A DNA stretch of 64,000 nucleotides. Source: Bacteroidia bacterium (GTDB taxonomy: Bacteria; Bacteroidota; Bacteroidia; B-17B0; Aurantibacillaceae). The position numbers and the translations under genes are program-made. The stretch covers positions 248,001-312,000 of the forward strand of contig JAEUTP010000014.1 of the NCBI GenBank assembly GCA_016787705.1. The letters are read 5' to 3'. Below, one piece after another: positions 34,665 through 43,428 of the stretch (positions are counted from its first letter, which is position 1; the number at the start of each line of letters is the position of its first letter). The notes beneath the pieces are model-generated. The model made no database searches. It was given only the letters and a program-made list of their open reading frames with translations, and was not told the DNA's origin.

Positions 34665-35618
34665 TTAGTCCAGTAAATAAGATTGATGTCTGTTATATTT
34701 TTCTAAGGTACGGATGCCGGACGAGCTGATGTGCTCAAACTCTTTATCACAAAAAACATTTATTATTTTTATTTGTGGCATCAATTCCTGAATATAACGG
34801 TATTGATTTTGTTCATATTGAAAATCAGTAGAATTTCGTAACCCACGCACTACAATTACATCGTAACCAAACGATTCTATATGATCGGTTAAAAGGCCCG
34901 AATACTCTGTCAGCTGACGATTTTTTATAGAATTAGGAATATCCCAAGTTCTGTCTTTTTTATCCGGATTTTTGCCAAAAGAGATAATTACCTTGTCAAA
35001 AATGCGCTCAGCCTTTTGTAAAACATTATAATGCCCTTTATGAAAAGGATTAAAGCTGCCGCAAAAAATGCCTATTAACGGTTTTCGGTGTGTTACATAA
35101 TCGATCAACGAATTTAGTTTGCCGTTAACGTTCAGTTTTTTTAGAACTTCAATGCGTCTTGGTTGATAAACTTTATAATCTACGAATTGGTATTCTTTAA
35201 AGATCTGGTGTTCGTATTCAATTAATTTTTCGAGCGGTTGTTCTAAAATATTAAGATCAGCCTTCATTAAAGCTTGTGATTTATCATTTGATGGTGTATG
35301 TGTAATCGTATCCATTATCATTTGATAAATGGAATCTTTTTGCGTTTTTGTAAGTTTTGTGGTTTTTGCTTCCTCTAAAAACAATTTGGCAGAACGTTCT
35401 TCGTTATCAAACACCTGTGGATCGTAAACAGCATCATGATAAACAGCTGCTAAAAATAATTCATCGTCAAAATCCTCCAGTTTAGAAAGCTGCTGCACAA
35501 CGTCCAGTAAATGAGCTGTTGTATGATAAAAACGCTGATGCTCTTCGTAACGATTTAAAACAGAATCTGAAAATCCCAGTTTTTGTAAACGATTGGAAAT
35601 ATAGCTTTTGTCTATCAT
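34665..35618 (-). CDS. coaD: Fusion of HD-superfamily phosphohydrolase (COG4339) and phosphopantetheine adenylyltransferase
   Basis: Residues 1-175 match the COG4339 HD family: RFYHTTAHLLDVV, AAVYHDAVYDPQVFDNEERSAKLF with H61-D62, and KADLNILE with D121. Residues 181-317 form CoaD: GIFCGSFNPFHKGHYNVL with the H193-x-G-H196 nucleotidyl motif, VVRGLRNSTDFQYEQNQ at 257-272, and HISSSGIR ending at 303. CoaD transfers AMP from ATP to 4'-phosphopantetheine, the penultimate step of coenzyme A synthesis. Normal CoaD is about 160 residues and stands alone, so the HD half is an addition. The start overlaps the upstream M16 gene by 4 bp; coaE is also in the window at 40821. Confidence 0.88.
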   Translation of the reverse strand: MIDKSYISNRLQKLGFSDSVLNRYEEHQRFYHTTAHLLDVVQQLSKLEDFDDELFLAAVYHDAVYDPQVFDNEERSAKLFLEEAKTTKLTKTQKDSIYQMIMDTITHTPSNDKSQALMKADLNILEQPLEKLIEYEHQIFKEYQFVDYKVYQPRRIEVLKKLNVNGKLNSLIDYVTHRKPLIGIFCGSFNPFHKGHYNVLQKAERIFDKVIISFGKNPDKKDRTWDIPNSIKNRQLTEYSGLLTDHIESFGYDVIVVRGLRNSTDFQYEQNQYRYIQELMPQIKIINVFCDKEFEHISSSGIRTLEKYNRHQSYLLD

Positions 35619-36856
35619 TTCTTCTTAGCTAAATAATACAATGTGGTGCAATTATTTTCATTAATAATAATATTGGCCTGTTGTTTTATTTTTTCGGCAG
35701 TTACTTTACGGTATCGCGTAATTTCTTCGTTTATTAACTCTGCATTGCCTAAAAGTTCAGAGATGGCAAGGTTAGTAGCTTTTGTCAACACATCTGTTTC
35801 GCTAAAAGTTAAACTTGATTCAACCTTATTTTTACATTTTTGAAGCTCTGCCTCGCCAACCAATTCTGTTTTTAATTTTTCAACTTCTTCAATAATGGCT
35901 TTCTCAGCATCTTCCATTTTTACATCATCCGGAATCTTGCCACTGATCACAAAAACGCCTTTATCCAGATCGCCCATTACATAGGCATTTATATCATTGA
36001 AAAGTTGCTTCTCTTTTATTAATGTTTTATATAAACGCGATGAATTTCCACGACTTAAAATATCAGATATAATATCAACGGTATGATACTCCTCATCTAC
36101 TCTGGCACACATGTGATATACTTTATAAATAGAACTTGCGGGCACATCCCGTTCAACAGTTAACCGGCGAGGCGAAGTTTGTTTGGGCTCAACCGGTAAA
36201 TTTCTTTTTGGTTTTATTCCAGCCGCAATTGGTTCAAACCATTTTTTTGCCAGCTGCTTTACCTGTTCCACTTCTACGTTTCCGGCAACAACCATAATGG
36301 CGTTACTGGGATTGTAATGTTTTTTAAAGAATGATCTCACATCATCCATGGTGGCATTTTCGATATGCGAAATTTCCTTTCCAATGGTTGCCCATTTGTA
36401 AGGATGATTTTCGTATACCAGTGGTCGCAAAATTAACCATACGTCTCCGTAAGGCTGATTTAAGTAACGTTGTTTAAATTCTTCAATAACCACGTTACGC
36501 TGCACTTCTAAACTTTTATCAGTAAAAGCTAAACTTAGCATACGATCACTCTCAAGCCAAAACATGGTCTCAATATTTTCCGCAGGTACTGTGCAATAAT
36601 AGTTGGTAAGATCGTTAGTTGTAAAAGCATTGTTCTCTCCGCCCACCATTTGTAAAGGCTCGTCGTAACTTGGAATGTTAATACTCCCCCCAAACATTAA
36701 GTGCTCAAATAAATGCGCAAAGCCTGTTTTACTTTCATCCTCATCTCTTGCGCCAACGTCGTATAAAATATTTAAACACGCCAGTGGTGTACTTTTATCC
36801 TGATGAACAATTACGCGTAAATTATTTTCTAAAGTAAACTTTTCAAACTCTATCAT
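35615..36856 (-). CDS. M16 family zinc peptidase, catalytic subunit
   Basis: 413 residues. The inverted zinc motif is H48-LFE-H52 in KTGFAHLFEHLMFGG, with the downstream Glu in TMFWLESDRM. The C-terminal domain is the M16C fold (YKTLIKEKQLFNDINAYVMG), but the Arg/Tyr pair is weaker than in the partner at 31507. It degrades or processes peptides in the cytoplasm or periplasm; no signal peptide is seen. It is the first gene of the leftward operon, with an exact -7 box at 36891-36898. Confidence 0.93.
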   Translation of the reverse strand: MIEFEKFTLENNLRVIVHQDKSTPLACLNILYDVGARDEDESKTGFAHLFEHLMFGGSINIPSYDEPLQMVGGENNAFTTNDLTNYYCTVPAENIETMFWLESDRMLSLAFTDKSLEVQRNVVIEEFKQRYLNQPYGDVWLILRPLVYENHPYKWATIGKEISHIENATMDDVRSFFKKHYNPSNAIMVVAGNVEVEQVKQLAKKWFEPIAAGIKPKRNLPVEPKQTSPRRLTVERDVPASSIYKVYHMCARVDEEYHTVDIISDILSRGNSSRLYKTLIKEKQLFNDINAYVMGDLDKGVFVISGKIPDDVKMEDAEKAIIEEVEKLKTELVGEAELQKCKNKVESSLTFSETDVLTKATNLAISELLGNAELINEEITRYRKVTAEKIKQQANIIINENNCTTLYYLAKKK

Positions 36857-36890
36857 ACCCTCTTAAGATCAGTGTTAATGTGTTATGTAT

Positions 36891-36898
36891 CAAAATTA
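36891..36898 (-). promoter_or_regulatory. -7 promoter box (TAATTTTG) for the M16/coaD operon
   Basis: Exact TAnnTTTG on the minus strand, 34 bases before the M16 ATG, in the 54-bp gap after the next gene upstream. Confidence 0.5.
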
Positions 36899-36910
36899 CT
36901 TCTAAATAAA

Positions 36911-37861
36911 TTATAAAGCTAAAGATTTCATTTTTTCAATAGTAGCCTTAAAATCACGCATTATTTCATCTACAACTTTTGCGGCTGGTATAATCGAATC
37001 AATAGCAGCGCTTACCTGGCCTATTTCCAGCTCGCCTTCATTTATATCACCTTCAAACATGCCTTTTTTGGCTCTTCCCCGACCTAATAAATTTCCTAAT
37101 TCTTCAGCTGAAGCACCTTCCTTTTCGGCCTTTTCAACCTCATTAAAAAATTTATTCTTTATCAATCTCACCGGAGTTAATTGTTTTAGGGTTAAAACCG
37201 TATCGCCTTCTTTGGTATTGATTACGGCATCTTTAAAATTTTGGTGTGCGCTGCTTTCGGTCGTAGCCACAAAGCGGCTTCCAACCTGCACAGCTTCTGC
37301 GCCCAGGGCAAAAGCGGCTGCCATTTGACTTCCTGAACCAATTCCACCTGCTGCAATTAAAGGGATTGAAACGGATTTGCGTATTTGTGGAATAAGAACC
37401 AAAGTGGTTGTTTCTTCACGGCCATTATGTCCGCCAGCCTCGAAACCTTCAGCCACAATTGCATGAACCCCTGCTTCCTGGCATTTTAAGGCAAATTTAA
37501 CGGCGCTAACCACATGCACAACAGTAATGCCATGCTGCTTTAAATGATTGGTCCATGTTTTTGGGTTTCCGGCGCTTGTAAATACAATTTTCACACCTTC
37601 TTCTATAATTATTTTAATGTGATCTTCAATATTTGGGTATAAAAGCGGCACATTTACCCCAAAAGGTTTTGAGGTAGCTTTTTTGCATTTTTGGATTTGG
37701 TCCTTTAAAATATCTGGGTACATGCTACCAGATCCAATGAGACCTAAACCGCCTGCATTACTTACTGCACTTGCCAGTTCCCAGCCACTGCACCATATCA
37801 TACCTGCCTGTATAATGGGTTTTTCGATGTTAAACAGTTCGCAAATACGATTATTTTTCAT
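36911..37861 (-). CDS. Nitronate monooxygenase/FabK-like flavoprotein
   Basis: Start set at the ATG of MKNNRICELFNIEKPIIQAGM, the usual N-terminus of the family; an upstream TTG at 37909 would add 16 atypical residues. The TIM-barrel FMN protein shows GGLGLIGSG, GVNVPLLYP, AEGFEAGGHNG, LIAAGGIGSG and ALGAEAVQVGSRF. Family members oxidise nitronates (NMO) or reduce enoyl-ACP (FabK); the sequence does not separate these. It lies 54 bp upstream of the M16 gene and may be transcribed with it. Confidence 0.88.
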   Translation of the reverse strand: MKNNRICELFNIEKPIIQAGMIWCSGWELASAVSNAGGLGLIGSGSMYPDILKDQIQKCKKATSKPFGVNVPLLYPNIEDHIKIIIEEGVKIVFTSAGNPKTWTNHLKQHGITVVHVVSAVKFALKCQEAGVHAIVAEGFEAGGHNGREETTTLVLIPQIRKSVSIPLIAAGGIGSGSQMAAAFALGAEAVQVGSRFVATTESSAHQNFKDAVINTKEGDTVLTLKQLTPVRLIKNKFFNEVEKAEKEGASAEELGNLLGRGRAKKGMFEGDINEGELEIGQVSAAIDSIIPAAKVVDEIMRDFKATIEKMKSLAL

Positions 37862-37964
37862 AAATAAATTACTTAAAATTACAGGCATAAAATTATGTTT
37901 TTTAGCCAAAACCGTACTATATAATTTAATCGTATATAATTTATCTGTTTAAAGAAATTTTCAC

Positions 37965-37972
37965 TATATTTG
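37965..37972 (+). promoter_or_regulatory. -7 promoter box (TATATTTG) for the DUF6089 gene
   Basis: Exact match 20 bases before the ATG at 37993, with an AT-rich upstream region. Confidence 0.6.
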
Positions 37973-37992
37973 GGGGTATTTTTAGAATTACA

Positions 37993-38895
37993 ATGAAAAA
38001 ACTTATACTATTCATTTTTATTATTTCTTCAACCTTTACTTTAAGGTCGCAATGGCTTTGGGATTACGGCGGATCTGTTGGTGTTACTAATTACCTGGGC
38101 GATATTGGAGGGAAAGAAAAAACGAGACGCGACTTTGTGGCTGATATGAAGCTTTCTAAAACCCGTTGGAATGGTGGCGCTTTTGTTAGATACAAGTGGA
38201 GACCAAAACTTTCATTAAAACTAGCGTTTGATTATTTAAGAATTGAGGGTGATGATAAATTATCTACCAATCCTGGTCGCATGTACAGGAACTTTAATTT
38301 CAGAAACGATATTTTTGATCTTGCTTTTACGGGTGAATGGTTTTTTTATGAAAACAATGATCTTGGTAATACTTACCGTTACAGAAATGGTTTCAGAGCT
38401 TATTTATTTGCCGGAGTTGGTGGTTTTTACACGAATCCAAAATCGCTATATAAAGGTGAGTGGGTAAAAATGCAGCCCTATGCAAGTGAAGGTGTTGAAT
38501 ACAAAAAGATAGGATTAAACATACCAATGGGATTAGGTTTTTATTTTACATTAGATAAAAAGCACCGTATTGGTTTTGAAATGAATTACAGAAAAACCTT
38601 TACAGACTATTTGGATGATATTAGCGGGAATTACCCTGATCCTCCTCCGGGTGATGCTTATACCCAAGGACTGATATTAAGAACTACAGAATTGCCGCCA
38701 GAAGACATTGGAGCTTTCCAATCGCACACATGGGGTGCAAAACGTGGAGATAAAACGCATAAGGACGCTTATATGACCATGAGCCTTAGTTATAGTTATG
38801 TGATTAGAGGGAAAAGTAGTTTTTACCGAGCAAGACATGGTTTCTTTGGCAAAGGTAAAAAACGAAAAATGAGAAAGATCAGAGCCAAGTTCTAA
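37993..38895 (+). CDS. DUF6089 outer-membrane beta-barrel protein
   Basis: 300 residues with a signal peptide (MKKLILFIFIISSTFTLRSQ). The mature N-terminus WLWDYGGSVGVTNYLGDIGG and the pattern FNFRNDIFDLAFTGEWFF, YLFAGVGGFYTNPK and IPMGLGFYFTLDKKHRIGFEMNYRKTFTDYLDDISG fit the DUF6089 family of Bacteroidota, predicted 8-strand barrels. The C-terminus is very basic (GKGKKRKMRKIRAKF), which is odd for a barrel end and may protrude. Function is unknown. It is flanked by a good promoter box and a good terminator. Confidence 0.85.
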   Translation: MKKLILFIFIISSTFTLRSQWLWDYGGSVGVTNYLGDIGGKEKTRRDFVADMKLSKTRWNGGAFVRYKWRPKLSLKLAFDYLRIEGDDKLSTNPGRMYRNFNFRNDIFDLAFTGEWFFYENNDLGNTYRYRNGFRAYLFAGVGGFYTNPKSLYKGEWVKMQPYASEGVEYKKIGLNIPMGLGFYFTLDKKHRIGFEMNYRKTFTDYLDDISGNYPDPPPGDAYTQGLILRTTELPPEDIGAFQSHTWGAKRGDKTHKDAYMTMSLSYSYVIRGKSSFYRARHGFFGKGKKRKMRKIRAKF

Positions 38896-38912
38896 ACAAA
38901 AATATTCTAAAA

Positions 38913-38938
38913 AATCCCAAGCAATTGGGATTTTTTTT
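38913..38938 (+). terminator. Rho-independent terminator after the DUF6089 gene
   Basis: Perfect 8-bp stem AATCCCAA/TTGGGATT with a GCAA tetraloop, followed by T6 or more. Confidence 0.88.
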
Positions 38939-38962
38939 GTTTTAAAACCTCTATAATGTACT

Positions 38963-38970
38963 TATATTTG
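38963..38970 (+). promoter_or_regulatory. -7 promoter box (TATATTTG) for the DUF1573 operon
   Basis: Exact match, only 9 bases before the ATG at 38980, which implies a leader of a few bases. Confidence 0.55.
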
Positions 38971-38979
38971 TTGCCTGTT

Positions 38980-39435
38980 ATGAAAAAAATACTAATCGCC
39001 GCATTTATCATTTCACTTTTTTCGTGTAATAATAAAGAACAAGATGGCACCGTTGGATCTGATGTTGTTAATAATTCTGCAAGCGCAAACGGCAAAACGG
39101 ATGCTGATATGCCGGAAATAAAATTTGAAGAAGAAGAGTTTGATTTCGGGAAAATAACCCAAGGGGAAATTGTTAGTCATGCTTTTACATTTAAAAATAC
39201 CGGCAGTAAAAATTTAATTATTAGTGGTGCCAGCGGAAGCTGTGGCTGCACTGTACCGCAATGGCCTAAAGAGCCAATTAAAGCTGGTGAGACAAATAAA
39301 ATAAACGTGGTGTTTAACAGTGAAGGGAAAAGTGGATTACAAGATAAGACAATTACCATTATAACTAATTGTGAGCCCGCAACACGCGTGATTAGAATAA
39401 AAACAGAAATAATTGTAGCTGAAACTGCAAAGTAA
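38980..39435 (+). CDS. DUF1573 lipoprotein
   Basis: The ATG at 38980 gives a clean lipoprotein signal (AAFIISLFSC, C16); the ATG 24 bases upstream lies before the promoter box. The DUF1573 domain follows (FDFGKITQGEIVSHAFTFKNTG; SCGCTVPQWPKEPIKAGE), an Ig-like periplasmic fold of unknown role. It heads the conserved Bacteroidota order DUF1573-yajC-ybbR-coaE. Confidence 0.9.
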   Translation: MKKILIAAFIISLFSCNNKEQDGTVGSDVVNNSASANGKTDADMPEIKFEEEEFDFGKITQGEIVSHAFTFKNTGSKNLIISGASGSCGCTVPQWPKEPIKAGETNKINVVFNSEGKSGLQDKTITIITNCEPATRVIRIKTEIIVAETAK

Positions 39436-39527
39436 AGATGAAGGAAATCAAGATTACTTTATAGTATAAAATTATAAACAAACCCGGTAACCAAAATCGT
39501 TTACCAATTAATAAATAAAACAAAAAC

Positions 39528-39851
39528 ATGAACCAATTAGTAATTTTAATGGGAGCTCCGGCTCAAGGCCAAAACCCAATTATGTCATTCTTACCTTTAA
39601 TAGCAATAGTTGTTGTCTTCTATTTTTTCATGATCCGTCCTCAAATGAAAAAAGCGAAAGAGCAAAAAAAATATATTGAAGCATTAAAAAAAGGAGACAA
39701 AATTTTAACTATTGGTGGTATTTATGGTAAAATTGCCGAATTAAAAGAAGATGGTACTATTATTATGGAAGTTGAAGACGGTAGCAAAATGAAGATCTCT
39801 AAAAATGCCGTATCGCAAGATGCTACTTCAACTTTAAACCAACAACAATAA
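39528..39851 (+). CDS. yajC: Preprotein translocase subunit YajC
   Basis: 107 residues with one membrane helix ([21 protein letters not shown]) followed by the typical [20 protein letters not shown] and [14 protein letters not shown]. YajC associates with SecDF at the Sec translocon. It lies between DUF1573 and the YbbR-like gene in the order known from the phylum. Confidence 0.95.
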   Translation: MNQLVILMGAPAQGQNPIMSFLPLIAIVVVFYFFMIRPQMKKAKEQKKYIEALKKGDKILTIGGIYGKIAELKEDGTIIMEVEDGSKMKISKNAVSQDATSTLNQQQ

Positions 39852-39861
39852 TAATTTCCGT

Positions 39862-40821
39862 TTGAATAATTCAAACGCAGCATATTCAGAAAAAAAAATA
39901 AAGCCTGGCAAAGCCACGGCTTTTTTTATTTGTATTGGTATTGCTGCTATGCTTTGGATATTGCAGGCCTTAAATACAGTTTATACTTATACAATTACTG
40001 TACCTGTGATATTTAAAAATATGCCGCAAAATAAAAAGCCATTAGCTGAAATTCCAAACAATGTAAAAGTAGATATAAAAGCATCGGGCTTAAAATTGCT
40101 TCTTGTTTTAGCTAACAGGCCTTTTAAAACAATTGAAATAGATCTTAATACTTTAAAATCGGTTAACAAACAGCAAAATTATATTTTAAGTGCCGGCTCA
40201 GTTAATTTTAAAAGCAGCTTTAAGTTTGAAACACAAATAAAACACATAAGTCCTGATACGCTCTATTTTTCAGAAAAGAACGGATATCAAAAAAATGTAC
40301 CGGTTAAAGTGCCCCTATTTATAAAATGTGCTTTAGGTTATGGTGCTAATAAACCTGTTATTACACCCGCATTTTTAACCATTTGGGGCGACACGGCTGA
40401 TATTAACAGAATAGATACAATTTATACTCAACCACTTAATTTAATTAATGTAAATAAAAACTACAATTCAGAACTGGTGATCATTAAACCAAATTCAAAC
40501 ATTAGTTTATCTGAATCAAAAGTTGCAACCAACATTGAAGTAGCAAAATTAATTGAACATACTATAACTTTACCCGTTTCGGTTATTAATGGGAGAGAAT
40601 TTAAACAGGTTAACATTTTTCCCTCAAAGGTAAAAGTAAAATTTACCGGTATACAAAATACATTCTCAATAGCAGATACCATTTTATTTAAAGCAAGTAT
40701 TGATCCATTAAAAACAAATACAAATAATAAATGTAATATTTACTTAAGTACAATGCCAGGCAACGTAAATATTTTAAGTATTACACCTAAAGAAGTTGAA
40801 CTTTTAATTATTAAGAATTAA
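39862..40821 (+). CDS. YbbR-like domain membrane protein
   Basis: 319 residues: one N-terminal helix (ATAFFICIGIAAMLWILQAL) and a long external part made of YbbR-like beta repeats (TITVPVIFKNMPQNKKPL; HTITLPVSVINGREFKQVNIFPSKVKVKFTG). In Firmicutes YbbR (CdaR) regulates a c-di-AMP cyclase; here the context is yajC-coaE, so that role is not implied. The start is TTG at 39862, as no ATG is available. Its stop overlaps the coaE start (TAATG). Confidence 0.8.
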   Translation: MNNSNAAYSEKKIKPGKATAFFICIGIAAMLWILQALNTVYTYTITVPVIFKNMPQNKKPLAEIPNNVKVDIKASGLKLLLVLANRPFKTIEIDLNTLKSVNKQQNYILSAGSVNFKSSFKFETQIKHISPDTLYFSEKNGYQKNVPVKVPLFIKCALGYGANKPVITPAFLTIWGDTADINRIDTIYTQPLNLINVNKNYNSELVIIKPNSNISLSESKVATNIEVAKLIEHTITLPVSVINGREFKQVNIFPSKVKVKFTGIQNTFSIADTILFKASIDPLKTNTNNKCNIYLSTMPGNVNILSITPKEVELLIIKN

Positions 40822-41399
40822 TGGTAATAGGCTTAACAGGAGGTATAGGAAGCGGCAAAAGTACAGTAGCCAGATTATTTGAAATAATTGGCTGTGCGGT
40901 TTTTTACAGCGATGATGTTGCCAAAGAAATATATTTTGATAAAGACGTTAAAGCAAAAGTAATAACGCTTTTAGGTGCCGAGACATATATTTCTGAAAAA
41001 CAGATTAATAAAAAATATATCAGCTCAAAGATCTTTTCTGATACCGCCCTGTTACATGGATTAAATGCTATTATTCATCCTGCTGTTATTGAGAAATTTG
41101 AGATCTTCAAGAAAAAACACATTAATAACCTGGTTGTAAAAGAAACCGCCTTGTTATTTGAAGCTAAACTGGAAGCGCAGGTAGATAAAATTGTTTTGGT
41201 AGCAGCAGATGATGAGCTTCGCATCAAGCGTGTAATGCAGCGCGATGGCTTAAGTAAAGAAGATGTGATAAAAAAGATACAGGCACAATTACCGCAACAG
41301 GAAAAGATAGCCAAATCTGATTTTGTGATCTACAACGATGAAAAGGAATTTTTAATAACCCAGGTACTCAACATTTATAATAAACTTACCCATGCTTAA
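40821..41399 (+). CDS. coaE: Dephospho-CoA kinase
   Basis: 192 residues with the P-loop GLTGGIGSGKST, the lid/substrate region YSDDVAKEIY and HPAVIEKFE, and VKETALLFEAKL. It phosphorylates the ribose 3'-OH of dephospho-CoA, the last step of coenzyme A synthesis. It is coupled to the upstream ybbR-like gene and overlaps the next small gene by 8 bp. The preceding enzyme, CoaD, is encoded as a fusion at 34665-35618. Confidence 0.95.
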   Translation: MVIGLTGGIGSGKSTVARLFEIIGCAVFYSDDVAKEIYFDKDVKAKVITLLGAETYISEKQINKKYISSKIFSDTALLHGLNAIIHPAVIEKFEIFKKKHINNLVVKETALLFEAKLEAQVDKIVLVAADDELRIKRVMQRDGLSKEDVIKKIQAQLPQQEKIAKSDFVIYNDEKEFLITQVLNIYNKLTHA

Positions 41400-41796
41400 A
41401 AAAGATTTTTTAGTAAGACAAATGGAAGAATTCGGTAAAGTAATGGCCGTAATTTTAGGTTTTAAAAGGCAACAAGACTGGGATAAATTTGAAAAAGAAA
41501 TTGCAGATGCTGCATTAAAATTTACTTCTTTTGAAATAAACGTCATTGAAAAAATGTCGGATGTTGAATTTGAGAAAGAAATTTTAAACCACCCTACCCT
41601 TACACAGGATCAGTTAAAAATAATGGCTGAGCTGCTTTTTGAAAAACTAAATATGTTTGCACAGCATAACTATGATGCAAATTATAGCAGACTAAAAGTA
41701 AAGTGTATTGCTTTATATAGCCACATTCAAAATAATTTAACGCAAAACGAATTTGATTTGAATGCTTATTACAAACTTCAAATTCTTAAAAAGTAA
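41392..41796 (+). CDS. Small helical protein of unknown function
   Basis: 134 residues, no signal, all-helical in appearance, starting MLKKDFLVRQMEEFGKVMAVIL. It is vaguely like DUF6483 proteins of Firmicutes in its N-terminus (IRQIEE type), but I cannot confirm that. It overlaps coaE by 8 bases, so translation is coupled. The stop codon lies inside a bidirectional terminator stem. Confidence 0.75.
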   Translation: MLKKDFLVRQMEEFGKVMAVILGFKRQQDWDKFEKEIADAALKFTSFEINVIEKMSDVEFEKEILNHPTLTQDQLKIMAELLFEKLNMFAQHNYDANYSRLKVKCIALYSHIQNNLTQNEFDLNAYYKLQILKK

Positions 41797-41807
41797 GTCT
41801 ACTTTTT
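41788..41807. terminator. Bidirectional terminator shared by convergent stop codons
   Basis: Perfect 8-bp stem AAAAAGTA/TACTTTTT with loop AGTC. The arms contain the TAA of the rightward gene and the TAG of the leftward gene, and T-runs occur on both strands. Confidence 0.75.
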
Positions 41808-43394
41808 TAATTCTTTAAAATTCCTGTCAATGTATTTTTCTGAAGGCAGTAGCGATTCCTGGATTCTTTTTGCATAACGGATGCTGGCCAAGATTTCTTT
41901 TTGTTTTTCTTCAACAAGATCTTTTTGTTTTTGGGTTTCTTTTTCTTTTACCTCTATTAGTTGTTTCTGGTTCCTTATTATTCTGAAACGGTTTACCATA
42001 AATAAAGCAAATAGGGCTATCATTAGCAAGCCACCATATAAGGCGTACCTTTGGGTTTTTTCCTGTTTCAACTGCACGGCAACGATCTTTTTCTCTTCAA
42101 CAGCTTTAACACTATCGGCAGTTACTTTTTTTTCGTACTCAAACTGGTATTCTTTTTTTAAACTAATTTTTCTATTCTCAATATTGTCCAAACTATCCTG
42201 CAGGTTGGTATACAATTCGTGCATAAGCAAAGCATCGGCAGTATTATTTTGTTTTTTATAAATATCGTATAAAAGATTGGCCGATTTTGATATTCTTTCA
42301 GGAAACCCCAATTCCTGGCTTAATTTTAATGATCGTAAAGCATATTCAAGTGCTTTTGCATTATCTTTTTGTATAAAATAAACAGTTCCGATATTTAACA
42401 GGGATGAAGATACACCATCCTTATTTTCTAATTGTTCGAGAACGTTTAAACCTTTATTATAATAATCTAACGCGGTTTTCAGATCATTACTTAACTGATG
42501 AACCTTTCCAATACTATTATAGGCTCTCCCAAGCCCTAACTTATCATCAAGGTTTTCGCAGATCTTTAAACTTTTATTAAAATATACCTTGGCTTTTACA
42601 AGATCTCCTTGGGCCATAAATATATTTCCAATATTGGTTAAAGCAGTGGCAATACCATTTTTATTATTGTTTTTTAAATTTATGTTAAGGCTTTTTTGAA
42701 AATAGTCGAGCGCTTTTTCAAATTCCTTTTGTCTTTGATATATAAAACCAATATTGTTTAAGCAAGTTGCAACACCCTCAGTGTTTTTAATGTCGTTACG
42801 TATTCTTATACTTTGGTGATAGTTATCAAGGGCCTTTTGAGTATTACCCAGCTTATCATATATATTACCAAGGTTATTTAAGCTGGTGGCCATACCCTTT
42901 TTATTGCCAATACTGCTACTCAGATCATAGCTTTTGGTAAAATACTCAATACTTAACGGTACTTTACCCCGGTATAAATAAATAGAACCTATATTATTGT
43001 AAACCTTTGCAACAGCAGCCATATTACCCAATGCCTGTGCACTTTTACAACTCTTTTCAAAGTCTTCAAGTGCTTCATCTATTTGGCCATGCTGTTGAGC
43101 AAGATATCCCTTATAATTAAGGCATGAACTTTGGTACTTTAAAAAAACTTTTTTTTCTTTGGAAGATAAATTCGGATCTGCAAGATTTTTTTCTACAATC
43201 TGCAATATTTGATCATTATATTTTGGCCAGATCTCTTCATCCGTTTCTTTTTCAATTATTTCGAAAAGTAAATTACAACGGTTTGTATCGTTGCCGGCAT
43301 TTCTTAATAGAATTTCGAGTGCTTTTGAATTATTTTGAGAAACAAAAACCAAACTATAAAACAAGTATGTTATAAATAGTAAGTTTTTTTTCAT
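41799..43394 (-). CDS. TPR-repeat membrane protein ending in a coiled coil (truncated sensor type)
   Basis: 531 residues: signal peptide, about eight TPRs (for example ATSLNNLGNIYDKLGNTQKALDNYHQSI trimmed in family form), a membrane helix (YALYGGLLMIALFALFMVNRF), then a coiled coil and ILASIRYAKRIQESLLPSEKYI. In related Bacteroidota proteins that last segment leads directly into a SpoIIE/PP2C phosphatase. Here the protein stops 11 residues later. It may be a sensor that lost its output domain or that acts through the coiled coil. It ends 2 bp from the convergent small gene. Confidence 0.85.
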   Translation of the reverse strand: MKKNLLFITYLFYSLVFVSQNNSKALEILLRNAGNDTNRCNLLFEIIEKETDEEIWPKYNDQILQIVEKNLADPNLSSKEKKVFLKYQSSCLNYKGYLAQQHGQIDEALEDFEKSCKSAQALGNMAAVAKVYNNIGSIYLYRGKVPLSIEYFTKSYDLSSSIGNKKGMATSLNNLGNIYDKLGNTQKALDNYHQSIRIRNDIKNTEGVATCLNNIGFIYQRQKEFEKALDYFQKSLNINLKNNNKNGIATALTNIGNIFMAQGDLVKAKVYFNKSLKICENLDDKLGLGRAYNSIGKVHQLSNDLKTALDYYNKGLNVLEQLENKDGVSSSLLNIGTVYFIQKDNAKALEYALRSLKLSQELGFPERISKSANLLYDIYKKQNNTADALLMHELYTNLQDSLDNIENRKISLKKEYQFEYEKKVTADSVKAVEEKKIVAVQLKQEKTQRYALYGGLLMIALFALFMVNRFRIIRNQKQLIEVKEKETQKQKDLVEEKQKEILASIRYAKRIQESLLPSEKYIDRNFKELKK

Positions 43395-43428
43395 TGGCCG
43401 AATTTTAATCCATTAATTTTAAAGGATA

